A DNA stretch of 47,567 bases from Synergistaceae bacterium. Its GTDB lineage: Bacteria > Synergistota > Synergistia > Synergistales > Synergistaceae. The stretch lies in contig JAISRE010000103.1 in NCBI GenBank assembly GCA_031273805.1, positions 1-47,567 on the forward strand, given 5' to 3'. A program made the translations under genes and the position numbers. Below the pieces are notes generated by a model that saw only the letters and a list, made by a program, of their open reading frames with translations, was not told where the DNA came from and ran no database searches. Below, piece by piece: positions 18,269 to 26,201 of this stretch; position 1 is the first letter of the stretch, and every line of letters starts with the position of its first letter.

Positions 18269-18763
18269 ATGGCCACGAGGCATAAGCGAAATCAAACTGA
18301 TTCTCTGGCTTTATTGGGAATCCTGGTTATAGTGCTGCTCATGGGTACTATGTGGCGCTTCAGCATTGATGATGTCATGGTCGGCTCATTCCAATTGGAT
18401 GAGATACAAATCTGTGAAGAGCTTGACGACGACCTCAAACCCATAAAAAACGAGAGAAATATGCCCGGAGATGTTCAGCAGGTTTGTCTGTGGTTCAGTT
18501 ATTCAAGAGCCAGGGACGGCGATTCACTTGAAATTTCATGGTATCTTGACGAAAAACTCATACAGAGGGAAAAACTGCGGCTTTCAAGCCCAAGCGGGGT
18601 CAGAGCTTTTTATCTTCTCAAAGAGGATGGATCTCCTTTAGATACTGGTTTTTACTCAATTCTATTAACGTGTAACGGCAGTGAAAAGGGCCTTGAAAAT
18701 TTTACCGTCTCCGCTCTGAGTGACGATTATTTTTACCAGGGGGACGATTACCTGGATTACTGA
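18269..18763 (+). CDS. Small membrane-anchored protein, unknown
   Basis: A 164-residue protein with a basic N-terminus, one membrane helix (about 13-28) and an acidic extracytoplasmic domain of roughly 135 residues predicted mainly beta (alternating strands such as QVCLWFSYSRA, SLEISWYLDEKLIQREKL, GVRAFYLLKEDG, GFYSILLTCNG). The C-terminus is rich in Tyr and Asp. A GGAGGG Shine-Dalgarno sequence supports the ATG. I do not recognise the family. The beta-sandwich-like pattern could be an extracellular binding or periplasmic scaffold domain, which is only a guess. Confidence 0.7.
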   Translation: MATRHKRNQTDSLALLGILVIVLLMGTMWRFSIDDVMVGSFQLDEIQICEELDDDLKPIKNERNMPGDVQQVCLWFSYSRARDGDSLEISWYLDEKLIQREKLRLSSPSGVRAFYLLKEDGSPLDTGFYSILLTCNGSEKGLENFTVSALSDDYFYQGDDYLDY

Positions 18764-18824
18764 ATTTGTTTAAGCTTAATTACTGAATGACTGTTGGGAT
18801 GGATTAGATGATGTTAATATATTC

Positions 18825-18853
18825 TTGACGTGAAATTAGAAGAAATATATAAA
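18825..18853 (+). promoter_or_regulatory. Promoter of rho
   Basis: TTGACG (18825-18830), a 17-base spacer and TATAAA (18848-18853). Transcription would start near 18860 and leave an untranslated leader of about 190 bases before rho. Confidence 0.7.
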
Positions 18854-18859
18854 ACGCTA

Positions 18860-19052
18860 CTTGCAATTCAGAACATTGTAGCTAAAATCATAGCGGTCAA
18901 CTTGGGAGAAATCTGCGTGTTTTTAATACCCGACCTCGCCGATATGCAGGATTTACCACTATTACATAGGGGTTCTCGCACGTACTTCGCATTCATTCAC
19001 ATAGTTTAAAAATATCAAGATTCAAAGCCGATTGGGAGGCCTATTTAAAATT
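18860..19052 (+). promoter_or_regulatory. Long 5' leader of rho
   Basis: About 190 bases separate the predicted start of transcription from the rho ATG. No gene fits in it. Bacterial rho genes often have regulated leaders (autogenous attenuation in E. coli). I see no strong hairpin with a U run, so any control here would be Rho-dependent rather than intrinsic; this is inference. Confidence 0.4.
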
Positions 19053-20408
19053 ATGAATAATACTATCGATTCAGACGACGTCGCACTGCAGGAGACAAAC
19101 GAAGGAAGCGTACCTGTCGCGGCAGTCGAATCTGTGGAACAAAAAAACTCTCCGGCGCCACGCATTGATTTCAACAAGCTGGCGGCGATGCCGATAACGG
19201 AACTGCGCAAAGTAGCCCGAGAACTCAGCGTAGTCAGTCCTACCACTCAGCGTAAGGATGATCTTGTAATCAGCATACTGGGCGCTCAAGCGCTCCAAAT
19301 GGGATTTCGTTTCGGCGGGGGGACTTTGGAATGTCTGCCTGAGGGATACGGTTTTCTGAGACCGTCAGGGCTCCTGCCTAGCAACAATGATATATATGTT
19401 TCGGCGTCGCAGATAAGGCGCTTTGGACTTAGAAACGGAGACGTTGTGTGGGGGATGGTGCGTCCTCCGCGTGATCCGGAACACTACGAGGCTCTCATAA
19501 GAGTGGAGACTGTAAACTTCTCCGATCCTGAGGAGGCCCGCAAACGACCTCATTTCGAGTCTCTCGTTCCAATCTTCCCTGATGAAAAAATATCCTTAGA
19601 GACTGAACAGCGCAGACTTTCAACACGCCTGGTCGATCTGTTTGTCCCCATTGGAAAAGGACAGAGAGCACTCATTGTATCGCCACCTAAAGCCGGCAAA
19701 ACAACTCTCCTGAAACATCTGGCGAATGCCATAACTTCAAATCATCCAGAGATAATAATGATGGTGCTTCTGATTGACGAACGTCCGGAGGAGGTCACGG
19801 ATATGAGCCGGTCGGTGGACGGGGAGATAATAGCCTCCACATTTGACCGTCCTGCTGAAGAGCACATGAGGGTTGCGTCGCTCTCTCTGGAGAAGGCCAA
19901 ACGCCTCGTGGAGGTTGGCAAAGATGTGGTGCTTCTTCTCGACTCGATAACGCGTCTCGCCCGCGCTTCCAACCTGATAGTCCCTCCATCCGGGCGCACG
20001 CTGTCGGGCGGTATGGATCCGGCCGCTCTTTATTTCCCGAAGAAGTTCTTCGGAGCGGCCAGAAATATTGAAAAGGGAGGCAGCCTTACGATTGTAGGAA
20101 CATCACTTGTCGAGACCGGCAGCAGAATGGACGACGTGATATACGAGGAGTTCAAGGGAACGGGAAACATGGAGATACACCTTTCGAGAAAGATATCTGA
20201 GCAGAGAATATTCCCGGCCATAGACATCACGCGCTCAGGCACGAGGCGGGAAGATCTGTTGATGGGAGAGGAGGAGCTTCAGCGCCTCTGGTCCCTGCGG
20301 AGGAAGATCGCCAACATGGACGAAGCCGAGGTTTTGGCCCTTATAATAGACAAATTGAAGTCTACGGCGTCAAACAGAGAATTCCTTGGCACAATAAAGG
20401 TGGGCTAA
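19053..20408 (+). CDS. rho: Transcription termination factor Rho
   Basis: A 451-residue hexameric RNA helicase that ends transcription of untranslated RNA. Domains in order: a low-complexity acidic extension (1-35), the Rho N-terminal helical domain (about 40-80), the cold-shock-like RNA-binding domain (YGFLRPSG, then [18 protein letters not shown], about 99-130) and the ATPase core with Walker A PPKAGKTT (211-218), Walker [11 protein letters not shown] (292-301) and the Q/R-loop region near SGGMDP. The ATG at 19053 has a GGGAGG sequence 13 bases upstream, slightly long. A TTG at 19032 lies on top of that sequence and is rejected. Confidence 0.97.
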   Translation: MNNTIDSDDVALQETNEGSVPVAAVESVEQKNSPAPRIDFNKLAAMPITELRKVARELSVVSPTTQRKDDLVISILGAQALQMGFRFGGGTLECLPEGYGFLRPSGLLPSNNDIYVSASQIRRFGLRNGDVVWGMVRPPRDPEHYEALIRVETVNFSDPEEARKRPHFESLVPIFPDEKISLETEQRRLSTRLVDLFVPIGKGQRALIVSPPKAGKTTLLKHLANAITSNHPEIIMMVLLIDERPEEVTDMSRSVDGEIIASTFDRPAEEHMRVASLSLEKAKRLVEVGKDVVLLLDSITRLARASNLIVPPSGRTLSGGMDPAALYFPKKFFGAARNIEKGGSLTIVGTSLVETGSRMDDVIYEEFKGTGNMEIHLSRKISEQRIFPAIDITRSGTRREDLLMGEEELQRLWSLRRKIANMDEAEVLALIIDKLKSTASNREFLGTIKVG

Positions 20409-20465
20409 TGCGTGTACGTTGTATGCCCCCTCTCTTTTTTTGTGATGTGAGGAGGTTTTGTTTAG

Positions 20466-21797
20466 ATGAATAAAGGAAAGAACTCAAAAAGAATAATATT
20501 TCTCGTGATGTTTTTATCCGCTGCTTTACTCTCATACAGCTGTATAAGTTATGCGGCAAAAAATGCGGGAATGTACTGGTATTCATTCGAAAATTCTGAA
20601 ATATCCGACTCTCGCATATCCTCGGAATACGTGGTGGTCGACGCCATCGACACAAGATCCCTCAATGCCGATGATGGGGGAATCGGGCCGTTTAAGGTCC
20701 TCGGGCCGTCGTTCACGAACCCTGAGGTGGAGATGTACGAGGAGGAAGAGGAATATGCCGATTCTGTTTCCGGCGATTTGCCTCCCGCTGCTCCAGAGAC
20801 CTCCCGCGATTGGACTGAGATTAAGGTGGAGGCGGGCAGCACGCTCTCCAAACTTGCGGAAACTCACAGCGTCACGATAAATGATATCATGCAGGCAAAC
20901 GAGCTGACTGACCAGCATAAGCTCAGGGAGGGGCAGATTCTCTACGTACCGAAGAACTCAGAGAGCGTGCAGTCCACACTTGACTATGTCACCCAGCTCA
21001 AGAATGAAGCGCTTGCAAAGAGAAAAAAAGCCGAGCCGATCAAAGTAACCGAGTATGTTGTCAACAACGGCGACACGCTGTGGAGCGTCGCAAACACCTT
21101 CGACCTTGACGTAAACTCCCTCTTCGGCAGCAATAAACTTTCAGACGGAGATATCCTGAAGGTAGGGGCTGTCATACGAGTTCCAAACCAGGACGGGATA
21201 TTCATAACCGTCAAAAAAGGCCAGACCATAGAAAAGCTCTCGAAGGAGTACAGTATTTTCCCGGAGGCCATAATGGCCGCAAATGAGATGACGTCGGAGT
21301 CAGCCATCGTTAACGGCAAAGAGCTATTTCTGCCGGGCGCTAAGGTTGTCGCTTTTGTAGAGAGCAACGGCAATAAACGCGCTGTCTCTAAAAATGCCAG
21401 TGACAGCGGAAGACGCGGGTTTGGGTGGCCCGTAGTCGGCAAAATATCGAGTAAATTTGGATGGCGGAAGGACCCTGTTCGAGGGGGCAGGGATTTTCAC
21501 ACCGGGCTGGATATAAGAGCTCCGCGCGGCAGGACTATTACCGCCGCAGCGGCGGGCAAGGTCGTACACTCGGGGTGGATGGGCGGATATGGCAGAACTA
21601 TAGTTATATCTCATGGAGGCAATATGACTACCCTTTATGGGCACTGCAGCAAACTGTTGGTAGGCGTCGGCGCCACTGTCAAGCGCGGACAGCCGATTGC
21701 GCAGATTGGCAGTACAGGCCGTTCGACTGGAAACCATGTCCACTTTGAGGTGCGTTCAAGTGGAAGGCCGATGAATCCTATTAAATATTTGAAATGA
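20466..21797 (+). CDS. LysM-repeat M23 endopeptidase
   Basis: A 443-residue exported cell-wall hydrolase. It has a signal peptide (about 1-31, ending SYA-AKN), an acidic linker (90-110), three LysM domains (about 118-163, 196-241, 246-291) that bind peptidoglycan, and a C-terminal LytM/M23 domain (about 318-443). The zinc ligands His345, Asp349 and His426 and the catalytic His393 and His424 are present (FHTGLD, YGHCSK, NHVHFE), so it should be an active endopeptidase rather than an EnvC/NlpD-type activator. The AGGAGG Shine-Dalgarno sequence is strong. Its place between rho and pyrG shows no shared pathway. Confidence 0.95.
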   Translation: MNKGKNSKRIIFLVMFLSAALLSYSCISYAAKNAGMYWYSFENSEISDSRISSEYVVVDAIDTRSLNADDGGIGPFKVLGPSFTNPEVEMYEEEEEYADSVSGDLPPAAPETSRDWTEIKVEAGSTLSKLAETHSVTINDIMQANELTDQHKLREGQILYVPKNSESVQSTLDYVTQLKNEALAKRKKAEPIKVTEYVVNNGDTLWSVANTFDLDVNSLFGSNKLSDGDILKVGAVIRVPNQDGIFITVKKGQTIEKLSKEYSIFPEAIMAANEMTSESAIVNGKELFLPGAKVVAFVESNGNKRAVSKNASDSGRRGFGWPVVGKISSKFGWRKDPVRGGRDFHTGLDIRAPRGRTITAAAAGKVVHSGWMGGYGRTIVISHGGNMTTLYGHCSKLLVGVGATVKRGQPIAQIGSTGRSTGNHVHFEVRSSGRPMNPIKYLK

Positions 21798-21832
21798 TCC
21801 ATTTTATCGGTTGTATAGGAGTGATCTGAACG

Positions 21833-23434
21833 ATGACAAAATTTATCTTTATTACGGGTGGAGTTGTATCCTCGCTTGGTAAAGGCATAACGGCGGCCTC
21901 GCTTGGCACGTTGCTGAAACGCAGAGGATTTCGCGTATCCATCATCAAAATGGATCCATACCTGAACGTTGACGCCGGCACCATGAATCCATTTCAGCAT
22001 GGGGAGGTCTTTGTCACTGACGACGGCTCCGAGACAGATCTCGATCTTGGTCACTACGAGCGCTTCATAGATGAGAGGCTCAACTGCGACAACAGTGTAA
22101 CGGCGGGTAAAATATATCAGGAAGTGGTCAGAAAGGAGCGTGCGGGGCGCTATAACGGAGGAACCGTCCAGGTGATCCCACACGTAACCAACGAGATACA
22201 GGAGAATATATTGAGGGTGGCCAAGGATTACGATGTGGTGATAGCGGAGATAGGCGGAACCGTGGGCGATATCGAAGGGCTGCCTTTCCTGGAGGCTATT
22301 CGTCAGATATCCGGACGGGTTGGCAGAGGAAATGTTCTGTACTGCCATGTGACACTCATACCATATATCTCCGCAGCCGGAGAGCTCAAGACCAAGCCAA
22401 CTCAGCACAGCGTGAATGAACTGCGTAGAATAGGGATACAGCCGGACATCATAGTGTGCCGCTCGCAGCTTCCTCTGCTGCAGGAGCTCAAGGACAAGAT
22501 CGCGCTCTTTTGCAGCGTCGCCAACGACAGTATATTCGAGGCGATCGATGCCGATACGATATACAGCGTTCCTCTTTCACTGCAGAAACAGGGCCTCGAT
22601 AAACTGGTCATAGCCAGACTTGGGCTGCAGTACAGTGAGGAGATCGACCTGGAGGATTGGTTCGAGTTCCTGGAGAAGCGCGTTCACCCTGAGAGAGAGC
22701 TCGAAATAGCCTTGGTCGGCAAGTATACGGGGATTAAGGACGCGTATATGAGCGTGAACGAAGCTTTACTGCACGCTGCGATTCATAATCAGGTCAATGC
22801 TGTCATAAGGCCCATCGAAACCGAGGAGATCGAAAAACTTGGCGCGGACAATGTCCTCAAGGGGGTACACGGCATACTGGTTCCGGGCGGTTTTGGCTCG
22901 AGAGGCATGGAGGGCAAGATCGCATCTGCCGGCTACGCCCGAGAGAACAATATTCCATATTTTGGGCTCTGTCTTGGTTTGCACGCCGCTATCATAGATT
23001 TTTCAAGAAATGTTGCGCAGCTGGCGCTTGCCAATAGCTCCGAAATGGACCCAGGAACGCCGAATCCAGTCGTTCATATCATGGAGGAGCAGAAGACAGT
23101 CGATAAACTCGGCGGTACAATGCGGCTTGGAGCTTATCCATGCAGGCTCGAGGATGGCAGCAGATCACGCAGGGCATATGGACAGAGTGATATAAGCGAG
23201 CGCCATCGTCATCGCTATGAGTTCAACAATAGCTACAGGGAGAGGCTTGACGTTGCGGGCATGGTTGTCACCGGGCTGTATTTGGAGAAAAATCTAGCCG
23301 AAATTATGGAGATCCCATCGCACCCGTGGTTCGTAGGTGTGCAGTTTCATCCTGAGTTCCTATCGCGCCCGATGCGTCCGCATCCGCTTTTCAGGGATTT
23401 TATCGCTGCCGCTAAGGAGTATGCCAGTCGCTGA
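21833..23434 (+). CDS. pyrG: CTP synthase
   Basis: Makes CTP from UTP, ATP and glutamine. The 533-residue length is normal. The synthetase domain (about 1-267) opens with FITGGVVSSLGKGITAASLG and contains MDPYLNVDAGTMNPFQHGE. The class I glutamine amidotransferase domain (about 290-533) has the catalytic Cys380 in FGLCLG and the His/Glu pair in FHPEFLSRP. The amidotransferase motif after the nucleophile (LHAAIIDF) departs from the more usual MQ(V/L)AVIEF. An AGGAG sequence supports the ATG. Confidence 0.97.
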   Translation: MTKFIFITGGVVSSLGKGITAASLGTLLKRRGFRVSIIKMDPYLNVDAGTMNPFQHGEVFVTDDGSETDLDLGHYERFIDERLNCDNSVTAGKIYQEVVRKERAGRYNGGTVQVIPHVTNEIQENILRVAKDYDVVIAEIGGTVGDIEGLPFLEAIRQISGRVGRGNVLYCHVTLIPYISAAGELKTKPTQHSVNELRRIGIQPDIIVCRSQLPLLQELKDKIALFCSVANDSIFEAIDADTIYSVPLSLQKQGLDKLVIARLGLQYSEEIDLEDWFEFLEKRVHPERELEIALVGKYTGIKDAYMSVNEALLHAAIHNQVNAVIRPIETEEIEKLGADNVLKGVHGILVPGGFGSRGMEGKIASAGYARENNIPYFGLCLGLHAAIIDFSRNVAQLALANSSEMDPGTPNPVVHIMEEQKTVDKLGGTMRLGAYPCRLEDGSRSRRAYGQSDISERHRHRYEFNNSYRERLDVAGMVVTGLYLEKNLAEIMEIPSHPWFVGVQFHPEFLSRPMRPHPLFRDFIAAAKEYASR

Positions 23435-23483
23435 CTTAAGCTGTATAATTGTTTATATTTTACCATGAAGGAGGAATAATTTA

Positions 23484-24503
23484 ATGTTAATGAAACGCCT
23501 TGTGTTTTTATCAATAACAACTCTGCTACTGTTTGCGTTTGCCAACCAGGCAATGGCCGCAGATGAAGTCTCCTCCGAAAAAACTCCGCTGACAGCGCTC
23601 GAAAAGGTTGAGAGTGTAATATATGGTTCTGCCGGAACCGGTGGTATGTTTCTCAGACTTGCCAAGGTTGAGAGGGATCTATTCGGCATGGAACTCCCTG
23701 GAAGTTTGACAGAAAGACAGCAGGCGCTGTTAACGTTTGTTGAGGAGGGCAGCGGAACGCAGGCGTCACTCGTTTTTAAGATAGGAGTGGCGGAGTGGGT
23801 AACGCTCAACAGGGTAAACCCGTCCATTTCGCTGGCTGAGAGAATTGCCAACCTCGAGGGAATACTCGAGGAGAGCGTGCAGGAGGGAGCTCTGTCAGCG
23901 AGACTTGAGAGAATACTGACAAAACTTCTGCCCAGCGGAGTGTTCTCCACGCCGATTCAAATTCCTCCGAGCACGGTCTTCAAGGCGTCCTTCGCTAAAA
24001 CTTTGACGGTTCGAAATGTGGCAGTTGGAGATATCGTGGAGCTGAACATAGAGGAGGACTGTATCATAAGCGGCACCTTGGCGTCAGCTAAGGGAAATCG
24101 TATCTTTGCCGAGGTGACAAAGGTCAAGATGCCCCGAAGTTTCGGACGCCCATCTGAGATAAGCGTCGAATTCAAGAATATGGAGTCGATTGGCGGACAG
24201 CTCACCCCTGTTCTGATAGGCCCTGAGGCTAAAAAAGCTATGGAGATAGATGCGGGTACAATAGGAGCTGTGGGGACGAGCTTTGTCGGTGCTGTTTTGG
24301 TTGGACCGATCGGACTTGCCGGAGGTTTCTTGATCAGAGGCAGCGACAAAAAGATACCGGAGGGTACCACTGTCTACGTCGAGACAACCGAGGCGTCGAG
24401 TGTTGGCGGTTATCAGGTATTGACTATTCCCGATTCAACTGCCGTCGAATTGGCGCCAACGGAAAATCCTGTTCTGGATGGGCCTCCAACTGATACTTAT
24501 TAA
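23484..24503 (+). CDS. Exported protein of unknown family downstream of pyrG
   Basis: A 339-residue protein with a typical Sec signal (cleavage near NQAMA-ADE, about residue 25). Residues 30-150 contain two or three related helical segments of the type EKVESVIYG...LRLAKVERDLFGMELPGSLTERQQALL, SLAERIANLEGIL and SARLERIL, suggesting a short helical repeat. Residues 155-290 are beta-rich, and a Gly/Val-rich stretch (about 248-275, GTIGAVGTSFVGAVLVGPIG...) could be a membrane-interacting or glycine-zipper-like segment. The C-terminus is Pro-rich. AAGGAGGA precedes the ATG. Position just upstream of lptC-lptD hints at an envelope role. Confidence 0.8.
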   Translation: MLMKRLVFLSITTLLLFAFANQAMAADEVSSEKTPLTALEKVESVIYGSAGTGGMFLRLAKVERDLFGMELPGSLTERQQALLTFVEEGSGTQASLVFKIGVAEWVTLNRVNPSISLAERIANLEGILEESVQEGALSARLERILTKLLPSGVFSTPIQIPPSTVFKASFAKTLTVRNVAVGDIVELNIEEDCIISGTLASAKGNRIFAEVTKVKMPRSFGRPSEISVEFKNMESIGGQLTPVLIGPEAKKAMEIDAGTIGAVGTSFVGAVLVGPIGLAGGFLIRGSDKKIPEGTTVYVETTEASSVGGYQVLTIPDSTAVELAPTENPVLDGPPTDTY

Positions 24504-24553
24504 TGTCAAAAAAAATGACACTTTGAAATTGTATGAGTTTTAGGAATTGTAAA

Positions 24554-25681
24554 ATGAGTTTGTCCAGACGGAATATATTTGCATTTGCTCTGATCTATTG
24601 CGTTTTATCGTTCAATGTTTGTGTCCTGACGTCTAATGCGGATGATCGCGACACGGCGCTTGAAATCCTGGATAATTGGACCAGCATCAGATGGGGTGTG
24701 GACAACCTGGCTTGGATAGTCTACTACCCCGAGGAGTTGGTTGACCCCTGGGTCAACTCTGAAGCTGAGAAGCAGAGGTTGAGACCGGAGCAGATAGAGG
24801 CGTATCGTAAATCCTTCACGGACGAACTTAAAATAGGCTCAGCCACCACCGTTATGCTTTCAGTGCAGGCAATGGGGCCGACCCCTCTCAATATCGCGCC
24901 GTTGTCTAAGAACATCGTTCTGATAGACTCCTCAGGGAATAGAGCAGCCCCTATCGCGTTTGAAAAGCGTTTGGACGGGCCTATGTCCGGCCTGGTGCAG
25001 GGGTTTATCTTCTTCCCTCTTCAGACTGATAAGAACTTCAAAATTGCGTTGAGCGGTCTTATTCCCGGAAGAGAGACGATGTTTACATTTCAGGGTTCTG
25101 AGGCAAAAGGCGCTATAACGACGACTACCGCCCGTGAAGATAAAGTCTCCGCACCCCAGAAACCACCTCAGAGAGAGGTGGTCGTCAAGATTCCAAATGC
25201 AAAACCGACACCCCCCAAGGCGCCTGAGCCTCCACAGAATGCCGAACCTGACTTTTCCACAGAGGGGGAGGTGTTCCAACCCACTATGCCGCCTGCAGCG
25301 GCGCAGCCCGAGCCCTATATCGACGATTCCTTCCCTCTCGATATTCCTCTCCCCGACGAAGAAGTTCCCGCCGCCGCTCCTCCAATGCTGGATGAACGAC
25401 AGGTGCTTCCGATTTATCTCAAGGCATGGATCGATGGCGACACAGACAAAATGTACTCGATCCTGTCGACAGAATCTCAGCTGAAAATATCGAAGGAACT
25501 CTTCGATAAAGAGGTAATGTCCGGTAGTTTCCGCAATTCCCTCCGTTCAGGCTATAAAGTCAGCTGGGTTGACGGGAGCGCAAGGGTCACTGTTGCGAAG
25601 AAGGTCCTGTTTATCCGAACTCTTGAGACCAAAGAGATAAATTTCGTACAAGAAGATGGTTCCGCGCGTGTCTCGTGGTAA
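24554..25681 (+). CDS. Exported two-domain protein upstream of lptC, unknown family
   Basis: A 375-residue protein with a Sec signal (about 1-31, ending TSNA-DDRD). The N-terminal domain (about 30-190) is collinear with the exported protein encoded at 15616-16380 (Tyr-x-x-Glu-Glu, SEAEK, Tyr-x3-Phe, Ala-Pro, Ser-x3-Arg-Ala-Ala-Pro, Phe-Phe-Pro). A Pro-rich linker (about 200-285) joins it to a C-terminal ~90-residue domain (LPIYLKAWIDGDTDKMYSIL onward) resembling small NTF2-like or DUF4878-type domains. The ATG at 24554 is preferred over 24533 because of an AGGA eight bases upstream. The 3' end overlaps lptC by 26 bases, indicating coupling to LPS export. Confidence 0.78.
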   Translation: MSLSRRNIFAFALIYCVLSFNVCVLTSNADDRDTALEILDNWTSIRWGVDNLAWIVYYPEELVDPWVNSEAEKQRLRPEQIEAYRKSFTDELKIGSATTVMLSVQAMGPTPLNIAPLSKNIVLIDSSGNRAAPIAFEKRLDGPMSGLVQGFIFFPLQTDKNFKIALSGLIPGRETMFTFQGSEAKGAITTTTAREDKVSAPQKPPQREVVVKIPNAKPTPPKAPEPPQNAEPDFSTEGEVFQPTMPPAAAQPEPYIDDSFPLDIPLPDEEVPAAAPPMLDERQVLPIYLKAWIDGDTDKMYSILSTESQLKISKELFDKEVMSGSFRNSLRSGYKVSWVDGSARVTVAKKVLFIRTLETKEINFVQEDGSARVSW

Positions 25682-26201
25682 GATCATATTAGTCGCGGCG
25701 CTTGCTTTTTCGATTATTATGGGGTACTACATGCGGATAGATCTCGACTTGCCAAAGAATACCCCAGTTCAAAATATGCCGGATATACTGGTGGAAAATC
25801 TAAACTTCAGCCGCGTTATCTCAGGAAGAAAATGGCAAGTGAATGCCCGGGGCGCAGAGCGCGAAGCTGACACGATCAGGGCGGATAATATGGAGATAAA
25901 GGTCTCCTCGCCCGAAGATGAGAGAAATTCCGTACTGCGCGCGTCTTCAGGTGAATTCTCTGAGGCGAGTTCAAAGGTTTGGCTGCGGGAGGTCTCCGGT
26001 TTTTTGCTTCATAAAGGTCGAAGCATAGATATTACGGCTCCTGCTGTCGCTTATGACAGTTCTTCCGATATGTGGTTCTTTTCTGAAGGAATCCAGTTGA
26101 GTGACGACTCGACTCTCATTACCGGAGGGACAGCGAAGATAAACCAGGAAGGCGTTTACATCATAGGGAGGGGGGCAACAGCTTGTTGGAAGATAAAGTA
26201 G
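25656..26201 (+). CDS. lptC: LptC-like LPS export protein
   Basis: A 181-residue protein with one N-terminal membrane helix (about 8-24) and a periplasmic domain of short beta strands typical of LptC/OstA-like jelly rolls: NLNFSRVISGRKWQVNARGAE, ADTIRADNMEIKV, RASSGEFSEASSKVWLREVSG, ITAPAVAYDSSSDMWFFSEGIQL. LptC accepts LPS from the LptBFG transporter and passes it on to LptA. The start overlaps the preceding gene, and the 3' end overlaps the lptD-like gene by 19 bases. lptA, lptB and lptFG are not in the window. Confidence 0.82.
   Translation: MVPRVSRGKIILVAALAFSIIMGYYMRIDLDLPKNTPVQNMPDILVENLNFSRVISGRKWQVNARGAEREADTIRADNMEIKVSSPEDERNSVLRASSGEFSEASSKVWLREVSGFLLHKGRSIDITAPAVAYDSSSDMWFFSEGIQLSDDSTLITGGTAKINQEGVYIIGRGATACWKIK

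Noticed and set aside
20409-20445. T run after rho as a terminator
   Set aside because: CTCTCTTTTTTTG has no hairpin before it.
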